From assembly GCA_964569385.1 (NCBI GenBank), contig CAZMUM010000002.1, positions 101,495 to 165,494 of the forward strand: a DNA stretch of 64,000 nt, in the 5' to 3' direction. Positions within the stretch are counted from its first letter, which is position 1, and each line of letters starts with the position of its first letter. Shown piece after piece: positions 16,502-25,470 of this stretch. Made by a program: the position numbers and the translations under genes. This DNA is from JAADHX01 sp964569385. GTDB taxonomy: Bacteria > Actinomycetota > Acidimicrobiia > Acidimicrobiales > Poriferisodalaceae. The notes below the pieces were generated by a model, which was not told the DNA's origin, made no database searches, and was given only the letters and a program-made list of their open reading frames with translations.

Positions 16502-18873
16502 TTGGTGCTCGTTCCTGTGTGGTTGGCTTGGGTCAATCGCTCGAAGATCATTTGTGGGGTAACCGGCATAGTCGTGAATTGTGGACCATCAGGTCCGAGG
16601 GCGTTTTCGATTGCTCCAATAACGGCGGCTGGAGGTCCGATCACTCCGGCCTCGCCTGTGCCCTTCATACCACCGGGAATAACTGGCGATGGTGTTGTCA
16701 TGTGGCCGAGCTTGAAACTGGGAATCTCTACTGCCGAAGGAATCGCATAATCCAAAAAGCTGGTGGTGACGACCTGACCATCTTCGTTGTACAGGATCTC
16801 CTCGTGTAGAGCCGCAGCAATCCCTTGGGCCACTCCGCCATGGATCTGACCGTCGACGATCATCGGATTGAGAATTGTGCCGCAATCATGCATGACTGCA
16901 TAACTCAGTATCGAGACCAGGCCGGTGTCGGTATCCACCTCTACTACGACGTGGTTGAGCCCGTATGGCCACGCTTGGCTGGGCGGGTCGTATACCTCGA
17001 TGACTTCAAGGCCGGGAAGCACTCCCGGCGGCAAGTCGATGGCCCGCCGATACGCCGCTCGGCCAACGTCGGACATGCTCATCGACTTGTCCGGCGAACC
17101 ATTGACCCAGATCTTGCCGTCTTCGATCACCAGGTCTTCTGCGGATGCTTCCATCATGTGGGCCGCGACAGTCTCAATCTTGGCTCGCAAGGCGGCCGAC
17201 GCCTTCAGAACAGCGGCTCCGCCAATGGCTGCCGAGCGGCTCGCTCCTGTGCCGTGGCCCGTATAAGGACAGGCGTCGGTGTCGCCGGTGATGACCTGGA
17301 TCTGGTCGGGGTGAACACCCACGGCGTCGGCACACAGTTGGGCTAGACCGTTGGTGAAGCCCTGCCCCATCTCGCACAGACCAGTGAAGATCGTGATCTC
17401 TCCGCCCGGTTCGAGACGAATGTTGGAGATGTCGTAGCCGCCTTGTTCGAGCCCGCCCTGGTTCATCTTGGATGACGGGCCAAGCGCAGTGTTCTCGACG
17501 TAGAACGACAAGCCGATGCCGATGTGTCGGCCGGCCAGCTTGGCGTTGGTTTGGTAGGCCAACCAGTCGTCGTGATTGGCTAGTTCCAGACCACGGTCTA
17601 GGCACTCGGCGTATCGACCGCTATCGAAGGTATGAAACAGGCTGGTGTAAGGGAACTGGTCGGGTTTGACGAAGTTGTGGCGCCGAATCTCGGCCCTGTC
17701 CATATTGAGTTCGGCTGCGAGAAGATCGACCATTCGTTCAACCGCGAAGTTGGCCTGGGGTTGACCCCACCCGCGGTATGACCCCGAAGGCACCTTGTTG
17801 GTCACAACCGCTTTTAGGCGGGCCCGAGCATTGGGTATGGCATAGGCGTTGGTCATCATCACCGATGTGAGCCATGCTGGGCCGTAGCTCACCATGTGCA
17901 AATAGGCACCCATATCGGCGTACAGCTCGGCCGATATTGCGGTGATGGTGCCGTCGCGTTTGGCGGCAATAGTTACATCGATGGTCTGTTCGCGAGCGTG
18001 GACCGAGGCCACAAAGGACTCCGAACGGCCTTCGAGCCACAGAAGGGGCTGGTCGAACATCGGGGCCAGCAACGCGAGCATCGATTCTTCGCTGTAATAG
18101 TGAAACTTGGTTCCGAAACCGCCGCCTACGGTCGGGACCCTGACCTTGACCTTGTGCTGCGGAATGCCGGTTATGTCGGAAACGAAGTCGCGCACAATGT
18201 TCGGGCTCTGGGTCGAAGTCCAAAGAACGAGACGTTCGTCGTTGCGGTTCCACTCGACGAACACGCCTCTAGGTTCTATTGATGCGCCTGTCTGGCGACC
18301 TATCGAAATTCGTTCGGTCAGAACCACATCGGCCGACGCTAGAGCGCCGTCGGTGTCGCCCATCTCGACATCGAACGTGCCGGCGATGTTGTCTGGCCAC
18401 TCGTCATAGACGCGAATCGCATCGGGTGCTGTCGCAGAGACAACATCGACGATTACGTCGAGGTCCCGGTACTCGACAATGACAGACTCAGCCGCATCAA
18501 CTACCGCGGCTTCGCTGGTGCCGATGATTACGGCAACAGGTTCGCCGACGTGGCGAACCCGATCTTTGGCCAGAGCAAAATAGGGCGTTGGTCTGGTCCC
18601 AAGGCGATGGGTGCTTGGTTGGGGAACTAGGTCGGGGAAATCGGCCGCAGTCAGAACGGCTTTTATTCCCGGCATCGATGACGCGTCTGCGGTGTCGATC
18701 GAAATGATGTCGGCGTGTGCCGAAGTGCAGCGGACGAACCCTACGCGCAAGGTGTTCGGGGTGACGAGGTCGGCCATGAAGCGGGCCGATCCAACTAACA
18801 ATGCTGGGTCTTCTCGCCGAGGCAGTGGTTGCCCGACCCATCGCGACGGTCTGGCGGTGACTAGGTCAGACAC
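16498..18873 (-). CDS. Molybdenum hydroxylase large subunit (xanthine dehydrogenase/CoxL-like)
   Basis: A 791-residue Mo-cofactor subunit. GTG 18873 is chosen because GAGGT lies 8 nt upstream and the overlap with the LLM gene is then 8 bp; an ATG at 18891 is possible. Motifs are GGGFGTKF (about residue 250), SYRGWGQPQANF in place of the CO dehydrogenase AYRCSFR loop, EMGQGF, GTGASRSA, and the catalytic Glu in GTGEAGVIG (about residue 740). The loop shows it is not a form I CO dehydrogenase. The FAD and [2Fe-2S] subunits normally needed are not adjacent. It may recruit subunits encoded elsewhere, or act on the product of the LLM enzyme. Confidence 0.85.
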   Translation of the reverse strand: MSDLVTARPSRWVGQPLPRREDPALLVGSARFMADLVTPNTLRVGFVRCTSAHADIISIDTADASSMPGIKAVLTAADFPDLVPQPSTHRLGTRPTPYFALAKDRVRHVGEPVAVIIGTSEAAVVDAAESVIVEYRDLDVIVDVVSATAPDAIRVYDEWPDNIAGTFDVEMGDTDGALASADVVLTERISIGRQTGASIEPRGVFVEWNRNDERLVLWTSTQSPNIVRDFVSDITGIPQHKVKVRVPTVGGGFGTKFHYYSEESMLALLAPMFDQPLLWLEGRSESFVASVHAREQTIDVTIAAKRDGTITAISAELYADMGAYLHMVSYGPAWLTSVMMTNAYAIPNARARLKAVVTNKVPSGSYRGWGQPQANFAVERMVDLLAAELNMDRAEIRRHNFVKPDQFPYTSLFHTFDSGRYAECLDRGLELANHDDWLAYQTNAKLAGRHIGIGLSFYVENTALGPSSKMNQGGLEQGGYDISNIRLEPGGEITIFTGLCEMGQGFTNGLAQLCADAVGVHPDQIQVITGDTDACPYTGHGTGASRSAAIGGAAVLKASAALRAKIETVAAHMMEASAEDLVIEDGKIWVNGSPDKSMSMSDVGRAAYRRAIDLPPGVLPGLEVIEVYDPPSQAWPYGLNHVVVEVDTDTGLVSILSYAVMHDCGTILNPMIVDGQIHGGVAQGIAAALHEEILYNEDGQVVTTSFLDYAIPSAVEIPSFKLGHMTTPSPVIPGGMKGTGEAGVIGPPAAVIGAIENALGPDGPQFTTMPVTPQMIFERLTQANHTGTSTK

Positions 18874-19843
18874 GTGCCAAGACCTCGGCAACGTCGGTCA
18901 TCACCGTTGAGGCTTCTTCCATGTCGGCGACTACAAGCATGAACTCATCGAACTGATGCTCTCGGTGAAGCGACCGTATCTCGCTGGCACATTCGTCGAT
19001 CGAGCCCATGATGACGAAGGGCTCCACCCACTCGTCGGGGATGAGTCTGGCCGCCACGTCAAGCCCATGGGTCATCGCCTCACGGATATCGGCGGTGTGT
19101 TGGGCGGTGATGCCGAGGAGGTCCTTTACCTGTTGGGGCGAATCGACCAACCGGTAGGTCATGTGTGGCCTGGCCTCCTCGATGCGGTCGGGATTGGTGA
19201 TGACCATGGTTGAGTAACAGATGCTTGGCTCGTTGGCTGTGGTCACGGCACCGGCACGCACGGTCTCGATGTAGTCGCCAAGCGAAGGTTTGTGCAGAAA
19301 TTCGAGCAGTACCCCATCCATGATCTCGCCCGCCTGGCGCAGCATCTTCGGACCACGGCCCGCGAACCAGATCTCGATGTCGGGACGGCCATAGTCGATG
19401 GCGGCCCTGCTCAGGGTGAGTGTCTGGCCGTCGTAGTCGACGCTTTCACCCGAGAATAATGCTCTCGCCACCTCCGCGGCCTCACGGACATGTCGCAGCG
19501 GTCGAGGTCGTTCGATGCCGAGCGGACCGAGAGTCAGGCTCCCTCCAGCGCCAAGGCCAAGGAATGCCCGACCGCCAGACATTTCGTCGATGCTAGCTAT
19601 GGCGGCAGCAGTCAGAGCCGGGTGTCGGCTGTAAGGATTGACGATGCCGGTGCCGATCTGGATTGTTTCAGTCGCGGCCGCTATCGCAGTCATCGTGACT
19701 ATTACGTCGCGGGTCGCCAACCCCTCGTCTGGCACCCACACTCGCCGGTAGCCAAGTGCCTCGGCCTTTTGAGCGAGTTCTATCACCATCGGAAGTGGCA
19801 CCTCAGGTACCAACATGACCGAGCCTGGAACGAGGTTTGCCAT
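18866..19843 (-). CDS. LLM-class (F420/flavin-dependent) oxidoreductase
   Basis: A 325-residue luciferase-like TIM-barrel enzyme. Typical blocks are PMVIELAQKAEALGYRRVWV, the QIGTGIVNPYSRHP segment, and the SGGRAFLGLGAGG cofactor-binding turn, then IEIWFAGRGPKML. The pattern fits the F420-dependent branch (MTHMPT reductase-like) better than FMNH2 monooxygenases, but this is an inference. ATG 19843 is preferred to one 24 nt upstream because it matches the usual N-terminal length. It heads the operon with the molybdenum hydroxylase and the SDR, suggesting three redox steps in one pathway. Confidence 0.85.
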   Translation of the reverse strand: MANLVPGSVMLVPEVPLPMVIELAQKAEALGYRRVWVPDEGLATRDVIVTMTAIAAATETIQIGTGIVNPYSRHPALTAAAIASIDEMSGGRAFLGLGAGGSLTLGPLGIERPRPLRHVREAAEVARALFSGESVDYDGQTLTLSRAAIDYGRPDIEIWFAGRGPKMLRQAGEIMDGVLLEFLHKPSLGDYIETVRAGAVTTANEPSICYSTMVITNPDRIEEARPHMTYRLVDSPQQVKDLLGITAQHTADIREAMTHGLDVAARLIPDEWVEPFVIMGSIDECASEIRSLHREHQFDEFMLVVADMEEASTVMTDVAEVLARV

Positions 19844-19877
19844 AGGGCGATGGTAGCCACCTGGCACCTATGCGGGG

Positions 19878-19883
19878 TAGGTT
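19878..19883 (+). promoter_or_regulatory. -10 element of a leaderless flavodoxin-fold gene
   Basis: TAGGTT ends 6 nt before the ATG at 19890. The same hexamer and spacing occur before the MerR gene (50202-50207). Confidence 0.45.
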
Positions 19884-19889
19884 CACTCG

Positions 19890-20429
19890 ATGCGTTCAGC
19901 CGTGCTTCAATGCCATCCACTCCGCGAGAGTTACAACGAAGCACTACTCGATCACACGCTCGCCGGATTGCGGGCTGGCGGTTCGCACCCCGAAGTGTTC
20001 CGGTTGGCCGAGGAGCCCGGTCCGACAGGGTCCGACCTGGATGGCGTCGAACTTGTGGCCTTTGTGCATCCGATCTGGTGGGGTGGTCACCCCGCGCCGT
20101 TGCTTGGGTGGGTGCAAACCCAGCTCGGACCATGGATCGATGGCGATGCCGCGACGGCTTCGTCTCCGATGCGCACGGTCAGGCAACTTTTGTCGGTGTG
20201 CAGTCACGGGTCTTCGCACCTGATCAATCGGTTACAAGGTGAGCCGGCCCGCAAACTCATGGATCGAACCGTTGTCGGTCTCTGTGCTCCTAATGCCGAT
20301 CATCAGTGGACAGCGCTCTACAAACTCGACCGGTTGGAACCATCGGATCTGGACGAGTTTCTCGAACTAGCCGAAGCTGACGCGCGGAGCCTGGCCGAGG
20401 GTCTTACCAGCGCTGTAGGCGCTTCCTGA
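19890..20429 (+). CDS. Flavodoxin-fold NAD(P)H oxidoreductase (KefF/MdaB-like)
   Basis: A 179-residue flavodoxin-like protein. It opens with AVLQCHPLRESYNEALLDHT, the phosphate-binding region seen in NAD(P)H quinone oxidoreductases, followed by VAFVHPIWWGGHPAPLLGWV, the classical P-x-W-W motif that contacts FMN/FAD. Such enzymes reduce quinones or similar acceptors by two electrons. The gene is convergent with a second flavodoxin-fold gene and the last 26 bp overlap. A -10 hexamer ends 6 nt before the ATG, suggesting a leaderless transcript. Confidence 0.8.
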   Translation: MRSAVLQCHPLRESYNEALLDHTLAGLRAGGSHPEVFRLAEEPGPTGSDLDGVELVAFVHPIWWGGHPAPLLGWVQTQLGPWIDGDAATASSPMRTVRQLLSVCSHGSSHLINRLQGEPARKLMDRTVVGLCAPNADHQWTALYKLDRLEPSDLDEFLELAEADARSLAEGLTSAVGAS

Positions 20430-20967
20430 TCTTGGCTCGATCGACCTCGCCCGACGGCATACCGATGTAGGTGCGGCGACAGAACTTGTTGCAGCTGAGC
20501 CGCATGGCTCGCAAGATGGTGGCCCGCCCACCATCGCCGGCCCGCCGTAGCTTGCGGGAGCCGTGAGCGCAGGTACTGACGACGCCGAGGCGCTTTATGT
20601 TCGTCATTCCTGGTCGAACGCGACCTGCCGAATCGAACACGAAAGCGACACCGGGCAGAAGCACCCGCTCAAGCCAGGCCTTGAGGATCTGGGGCGTCGT
20701 GAACGTGACCGTCGGATAACAAAACAACACGGCGTCGACCTGGCCGATCAGCTCTGCTGATCTACGAACCTCGGCGGTGACCAAGTTCTCGTCTTGGTGG
20801 TACGCGCCCCGTTCGGCCACGCTCATCGAGGTTGCGAAATTCTCTGCGACCAGTTCGATCCTGGTTACGTCGTGCCCGCCGTCGATGAGCGTCGCCACGG
20901 CCTCATCGGCTGCCACGCAGTCGGGGTCGTCGGGATCGTAGGCATCGATCACTAACACTCGCATCAT
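20404..20967 (-). CDS. Flavodoxin-fold NAD(P)H oxidoreductase
   Basis: A 187-residue flavodoxin-like protein, distantly similar in fold to its convergent neighbour. It starts MMRVLVIDAYDPDDPDCVAA and has AVLFCYPTVTFTTPQILKAW, the PxWxFxxPxxLK-type loop of this family, with Trp replaced by Val and Phe. The C-terminal region is basic and contains two cysteines (SCNKFCRR), which is unusual. ATG codons lie at 20967 and 20964. A TAGCGT hexamer (20974-20979) ends 6 nt upstream on the minus strand, suggesting a leaderless mRNA. The electron acceptor is unknown. Confidence 0.75.
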   Translation of the reverse strand: MMRVLVIDAYDPDDPDCVAADEAVATLIDGGHDVTRIELVAENFATSMSVAERGAYHQDENLVTAEVRRSAELIGQVDAVLFCYPTVTFTTPQILKAWLERVLLPGVAFVFDSAGRVRPGMTNIKRLGVVSTCAHGSRKLRRAGDGGRATILRAMRLSCNKFCRRTYIGMPSGEVDRAKIRKRLQRW

Positions 20968-21048
20968 GACGAGACGCTACGGGGCGAATCGACCAATGAG
21001 CACTTCGACACTTCGTGTGGCCGACACAGGTGCTCTATGGTGAGCGCC

Positions 21049-22200
21049 ATGCGAGCTGGAATCTTTCTATTTGGCGGCGTCGAGATGGACGACGCCGGCC
21101 CCGGACTACCCGACCCGCCTTCAAGGCGCTACGACAACGCGACCATGTGGGCCGCGACCGAACGAATCATCGACATGGGCGTGCTGTCTGATCAGCTTGG
21201 CTATGACTCGTTCTGGTTGACCGAACATCACTTCCAGTACGAGGGCTACGAGGTGATTCCCAACGGAATCCTTATCGGCGCGATTCTGGCTGAGCGCACC
21301 AAGAACGTGCGTATCGGAATGGCCTTCAACATCGTGCCGCAGTGGCATCCGCTCAAGTTGGCCGAGGATTTTGCGACGCTGCACAACATCTCCGGTGGCC
21401 GGGCCATCCTCGGAGTCGGCCGGGGAACCGTGCCGCGTGAGTCCGAAGTGCTCGGGTCCAAGGTCGGAAGTTTCGACAACCCCGACCAGGCCGCTGCCGA
21501 CGCGTCGAACCGCAAGCAGTTCGACGAAGCGATGGCGGTCATCCAAATGGCGCTCGGGCAAGAGAGGTTCTCCTTTCACGGCGAGATTTATGACTTCCCT
21601 CCGGCTGGCATTCCCGATCGGGGCGGTTTCGTGGAGGAGCTAACGCTGGTTCCTCGGCCCCTGTATCCCTACGAAACGTGGCAAGCAATAACCTCACCGC
21701 CGTCCCTCGAATCGGTGCCAAAGGCGGGCTGGGGTGGCGTCTTTTGGAACAGTCACTACTCGTTCGCCATTTCGCGCTGGAAGCGGTTCGCCGAGATCTA
21801 CGAGGAGACCCACGGTGTCGCGTTGGGTCGAGGCGAGAAGCGGGCACTGGCGATGTGTGTCCGGGTCGAAGACACCCATGAGGCTGCCATCGAGGCAGTT
21901 AGACCTGGCCACGATGAGTTCTGGAAGTTCCTTGGCCCGTACGGGTGGAGCAAGGGATACATGGGGGCCGACGGTAAACCGGCCCCTCCCGGCTTGGTCC
22001 CCACGCTCGAGGAGTCCATCGAGCAGCGCACCTGGATAGTCGGATCTGCCGATGAGGTTGCCGAACAGATCAACTGGTTCGACGAGCAGATGGGTCTCGA
22101 GAACCTGATGCTGTTTCCCGGCATGCCAGGCGACTCATACGACACGATCGCCGAACAGATGCATCGCCTTGCGTCCGACGTTCTACCCCAGCTCGGCTAG
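21049..22200 (+). CDS. LLM-class flavin-dependent monooxygenase
   Basis: A 383-residue luciferase-like enzyme. ATG 21049 is chosen over 21037 because a GGTGAG site precedes it at a suitable distance. The N-terminal MRAGIFLFGGVEMDDAGPG, the DSFWLTEHHF segment and RTKNVRIGMAFNIVPQWHPL are typical of the bacterial luciferase-like family, and SGGRAILGVGRG is the flavin or F420 phosphate-binding turn. It has an insertion relative to the shorter LLM proteins nearby. It lies 6 bp before a DMT exporter gene on the same strand, which may transport the substrate or product. Specificity is unknown. Confidence 0.83.
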   Translation: MRAGIFLFGGVEMDDAGPGLPDPPSRRYDNATMWAATERIIDMGVLSDQLGYDSFWLTEHHFQYEGYEVIPNGILIGAILAERTKNVRIGMAFNIVPQWHPLKLAEDFATLHNISGGRAILGVGRGTVPRESEVLGSKVGSFDNPDQAAADASNRKQFDEAMAVIQMALGQERFSFHGEIYDFPPAGIPDRGGFVEELTLVPRPLYPYETWQAITSPPSLESVPKAGWGGVFWNSHYSFAISRWKRFAEIYEETHGVALGRGEKRALAMCVRVEDTHEAAIEAVRPGHDEFWKFLGPYGWSKGYMGADGKPAPPGLVPTLEESIEQRTWIVGSADEVAEQINWFDEQMGLENLMLFPGMPGDSYDTIAEQMHRLASDVLPQLG

Positions 22201-22206
22201 GGGAGC

Positions 22207-23070
22207 GTGGACGTAGCTGTCGCTCTGGCCCTCATCGCCGGAGTGGCATGGGCAGTTAACATTGTCATTGTCAGGTGGGCGCTCGACCGAACCGATGGGC
22301 CTCCTCTCGCCGGTGCGTTCGTTGGCGTGGCTGTAGCTGCGGTGGTCACCACAGTCGTCGCTGTGGTCGCTGGAGGTAGCGGTCCGACTGGTGAGAACAT
22401 CTGGCAGTTCGCTCTCACCGGAGCGATCGCTCCTGGAGCTTCCCAGGGGCTGTTTGTTTCGTCGATCGAATCTATTGGTCCAGCCCGAAGTTCGGTTCTT
22501 GTCAGCACGAACCCGGTCTGGTCGGTGGCTTTGGCCATTTTCTTTCTTGACGAAGGGTGGCGGGTTCCGGTGTTGCTTGGTACTGCGCTCGTGGTGGTTG
22601 GCGGAGTCTTGATCAGCTGGGAACCAGGCCTCGGGTTCCGGCACATCGGCGTGGTTCTGGCCCTCATCGTGGCCGTCACCTTCGGGGTACGAGACGTCGT
22701 TGCCAGCCAATTCACCAACAACACTGATCTATCAGTCTGGTGGGCAGCTTCGATTGTGCTGACGAGCGCCTCGCTGGTGGTGGCGGCCATCGGACTCGTA
22801 CGACACCGTCAGGCATTCGGTGCCGCCGTGATCGGCGCGACCCCTTCGTTCGTGTGGTCGGGGGTTGCCATCGCCATAGCGCTGACCACGCTGTTTGGTG
22901 CCTTCGACCGTTCTCGGGTCGGTGTTGTGGCACCACTTAGCAATGCGGCCCAGAGCGTGGCCGTTGTTGTTCTCGGCGCCGCCGTGTTTGGCGCTAAAGA
23001 ACGCACGCCACGAATCCTGGCAGCGTTGGTGCTGGTCATCGCCGGCGGAGCCTTGATTACAGCGACATGA
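22207..23070 (+). CDS. EamA-domain (DMT superfamily) transporter
   Basis: A 287-residue membrane protein with ten predicted helices in two EamA repeats. Blocks include LALIAGVAWAVNIVIVRWAL and PARSSVLVSTNPVWSVALAIFF at the end of repeat one, and NAAQSVAVVVLGAAVFG at the end of repeat two. The GTG start has GGGGAG upstream overlapping the LLM stop. The family exports amino acids or metabolites. A diverged and truncated copy of codons for residues about 167-196 lies downstream at 24205-24290, showing that this gene was once duplicated together with the methyltransferase gene. Confidence 0.85.
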   Translation: MDVAVALALIAGVAWAVNIVIVRWALDRTDGPPLAGAFVGVAVAAVVTTVVAVVAGGSGPTGENIWQFALTGAIAPGASQGLFVSSIESIGPARSSVLVSTNPVWSVALAIFFLDEGWRVPVLLGTALVVVGGVLISWEPGLGFRHIGVVLALIVAVTFGVRDVVASQFTNNTDLSVWWAASIVLTSASLVVAAIGLVRHRQAFGAAVIGATPSFVWSGVAIAIALTTLFGAFDRSRVGVVAPLSNAAQSVAVVVLGAAVFGAKERTPRILAALVLVIAGGALITAT

Positions 23071-23098
23071 CTGTTACAGCGCTAGTTGGAGAAAGTCG

Positions 23099-24184
23099 TC
23101 AGTGTGGTTTTACTGCTCGAATGTTGATGTCGGGCCTGGCGTACAACGCCGACATCATCTGTGCATGGCTGGAACGAATGCCTCTAGTTCCACGAGGCAG
23201 GGCCCGCCGTAGCTCGATTTCGGCGTGGATGTTCCGATAGCGGGTGCGCAGCGATCTGAGTGTCCGACTAACGCCGCCTGATTTGAGCCACTCCCTGCGG
23301 GGCGGCAACAACGCGTCTTGCGTCATGGAAGCCCAGATGTTCTCCGGGCGGGCTGCGCTTACGCCAAGAAATAGATCCGTTACCTCCAGGCCGGCAGCCT
23401 TGAGGGCTTGCAGGTACTCGACCGTAGTGGGCCGCCGTTCGGTTATGCCGTGGCGCAGTTCGGGTTGAGCGACTGCCTGGAGTAGTTCGCCTTCGTCTTC
23501 GACAGCGCTGCGGGTGGGTTCGTTGGCGATGAGAACCATGCCTCCTGGTGCCAGAAGTCTGGCCATCTCGCGAGCCAACTGTCGCAAGAAGTTGGTGTGG
23601 TGCATCGCAGCTGAGATGAACACATAGTCGAACTGCTCTCCGGCCAGAGGCAGGTTCTCGCAGTCGCCAACGAACATGTCGAACTGAACGCCAGCGTGCC
23701 CCATCATGGCCCAACCTCGGCCAATGCTGATTATGGGATGGGCGCTGACGTCCATCGCGATGGCCCTGGCCCCGCGCATAGCGAAGTGTTTCGCGGCCCA
23801 TGGCCGACCGGCTCCGACGTCGAGAACCAGCTTGTCCGTGAAGTCGAGTCCTTCGGTGATCAGGTCGAAGTTCTTACCTATCGAGGCCCAATGTGCATCG
23901 TCAATATAGGGAATCTCGAACTCGACAGGCGTAGCGCCGGTGGGTATGAAGTGCAGTTGGCCCAGTTCGGCGTTGTATGACTCCCAACCATCGGACTCTC
24001 GCTGCTTGCTTCGCCAGCGGTGGTCATCGACAAACAGCTGCGGAATCCCGTCGAGAATCTCGTAGCGAGTATCGCACTCTCGGCATGTGAGGTGGCCGGT
24101 TGCGCCTGCCGGGCCAAAGACGGGGGTAGATCCACCGCACTCAAGGCGGCCTTCGGTATGGCAGCTTGGGCATTGAAGGCGCAT
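23099..24184 (-). CDS. Class I SAM methyltransferase with N-terminal zinc ribbon, copy 1
   Basis: A 361-residue protein. The N-terminus is a Trm112-like zinc ribbon with CPSC (Cys5, Cys8), Cys16 and CREC (Cys34, Cys37) leading to YEILDGIPQLF. A Rossmann methyltransferase domain follows: VLDVGAG (120-127) is motif I, and VFISAAMHHTNFLRQL is the post-I to motif II region. The C-terminal third is basic and unassigned. It is convergent with the EamA gene and is a tandem paralogue of the next gene, with 257 bp (23429-23685) identical between the two. The substrate is unknown. The fold suggests a small-molecule or lipid O-, N- or C-methylation. Confidence 0.78.
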   Translation of the reverse strand: MRLQCPSCHTEGRLECGGSTPVFGPAGATGHLTCRECDTRYEILDGIPQLFVDDHRWRSKQRESDGWESYNAELGQLHFIPTGATPVEFEIPYIDDAHWASIGKNFDLITEGLDFTDKLVLDVGAGRPWAAKHFAMRGARAIAMDVSAHPIISIGRGWAMMGHAGVQFDMFVGDCENLPLAGEQFDYVFISAAMHHTNFLRQLAREMARLLAPGGMVLIANEPTRSAVEDEGELLQAVAQPELRHGITERRPTTVEYLQALKAAGLEVTDLFLGVSAARPENIWASMTQDALLPPRREWLKSGGVSRTLRSLRTRYRNIHAEIELRRALPRGTRGIRSSHAQMMSALYARPDINIRAVKPH

Positions 24185-24204
24185 CCAGCGACACTGTACT
24201 TCTC

Positions 24205-24290
24205 AGCCAATTCAACAACACACATCTCTCGGTTTGGTGGCGTCGATTGTGCTCACAAGTGCGTCGATTGTGGTGGCAGCAATCGCTTCG
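24205..24290 (+). pseudogene. Remnant of a second EamA transporter gene
   Basis: The stretch matches 22704-22797 of the intact EamA gene. After net loss of 8 nt in the first half, 24243-24286 aligns without gaps to 22750-22793. Most differences there fall at third codon positions and would be silent, so the copy diverged as a working gene before decaying. It runs straight into the 3' end of methyltransferase copy 2; the rest of the transporter, about 290 bp, is deleted. Confidence 0.8.
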
Positions 24291-25376
24291 TCAGTGTGGT
24301 TTGATAGCTCGAATGTTGATGTCGGGCCTGGCGTACAACGCCGACATCATCTGTGCATGGCTTGAGCGGATTCCACCCGTCTTGCGAGACAAGTTTCGAC
24401 GAAGGTCGATCTCGGCGTGAACGTTGCGGTAGCGGCTACGCAGCGATCCGAGCGTCCGCCTGACTCCGCCGCGTTTCAGCACTTCCGATCGAGGCGGCAG
24501 TAGGGCTCCTTCGGTCATCCCTGCCCAAATTTGTTGGGGACGAGCCGAGCTGACGCCAAGGAACAGGTCCGTGACGTTGAGGCCGCTGGCCGCGAGAGCC
24601 CTCAGATAGTCGACTGTCGAGGGCCGCCGTTCGGTTATGCCGTGGCGCAGTTCGGGTTGAGCGACTGCCTGGAGTAGTTCGCCTTCGTCTTCGACAGCGC
24701 TGCGGGTGGGTTCGTTGGCGATGAGAACCATGCCTCCTGGTGCCAGAAGTCTGGCCATCTCGCGAGCCAACTGTCGCAAGAAGTTGGTGTGGTGCATCGC
24801 AGCTGAGATGAACACATAGTCGAACTGCTCTCCGGCCAGAGGCAGGTTCTCGCAGTCGCCAACGAACATGTCGAACTCAACGCCAGCCTGTTCCATCATG
24901 GCCCAGCCTCGGCCGAGCCCGACTACGGGGTGTGAGTTGACGTCCATCGCAACGGCCCTGGCCCCGCGCATAGCGAAGTGTTTCGCGGCCCATGGCCGGC
25001 CCGCGCCGACATCGAGTACCAGCTTGTCTGTGAAGTCAAGTCCTTCGGTGATCAGGTCGAAGTTGTCGGCGATTGACGCCCAATGAGCGTCGTCGATGTG
25101 CGGGATCTCGAAGTCGATTGGTGGGGCACCGATGCCTTCATAATGCAGTTGGCCGAGTTCGGCGTTGTACGACTCCCAACCTTCGGATTCCCTTTGTTTG
25201 CTTCGCCAGCGGTGGTCATCGACAAACAGTTGCGGAATCCCGTCGAGGATCTCGTAGCGAGTATCGCATGCTTGACATGTGAGGTGGCTCGTAGTGCCGG
25301 GTGGGCCAAACGCAGGCGTGTCTCCACCACACTCGAGGCGGTCTTCACTATGACAGCTTGGGCATCGAAGGCGCAT
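24291..25376 (-). CDS. Class I SAM methyltransferase with N-terminal zinc ribbon, copy 2
   Basis: A 361-residue paralogue of the preceding gene, with the same length and architecture: zinc ribbon (CPSC, then CQAC), VLDVGAG motif I and a basic C-terminal region. It was formed by duplication of an EamA-methyltransferase unit. The central 257 bp (24621-24877) is identical to copy 1 while both flanks have clearly diverged, which points to gene conversion. Substitutions elsewhere are largely conservative (for example HPIISIGRG versus HPVVGLGRG), so both copies appear to be under selection. The substrate is unknown. Confidence 0.78.
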   Translation of the reverse strand: MRLRCPSCHSEDRLECGGDTPAFGPPGTTSHLTCQACDTRYEILDGIPQLFVDDHRWRSKQRESEGWESYNAELGQLHYEGIGAPPIDFEIPHIDDAHWASIADNFDLITEGLDFTDKLVLDVGAGRPWAAKHFAMRGARAVAMDVNSHPVVGLGRGWAMMEQAGVEFDMFVGDCENLPLAGEQFDYVFISAAMHHTNFLRQLAREMARLLAPGGMVLIANEPTRSAVEDEGELLQAVAQPELRHGITERRPSTVDYLRALAASGLNVTDLFLGVSSARPQQIWAGMTEGALLPPRSEVLKRGGVRRTLGSLRSRYRNVHAEIDLRRNLSRKTGGIRSSHAQMMSALYARPDINIRAIKPH

Positions 25377-25470
25377 CCTCGGACACTGTACTTCTGGACG
25401 AGATGCCGAACCGGCATGAGCGGGCTAGCGAGCTCAATCAGCACTCAAGTTTGGCTCTAGTATCGGGCAG

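Noticed and set aside
16498..18873. Form I carbon monoxide dehydrogenase large subunit
   Set aside because: The active-site loop reads SYRGWGQP rather than AYRCSFR, so CO oxidation is not supported.
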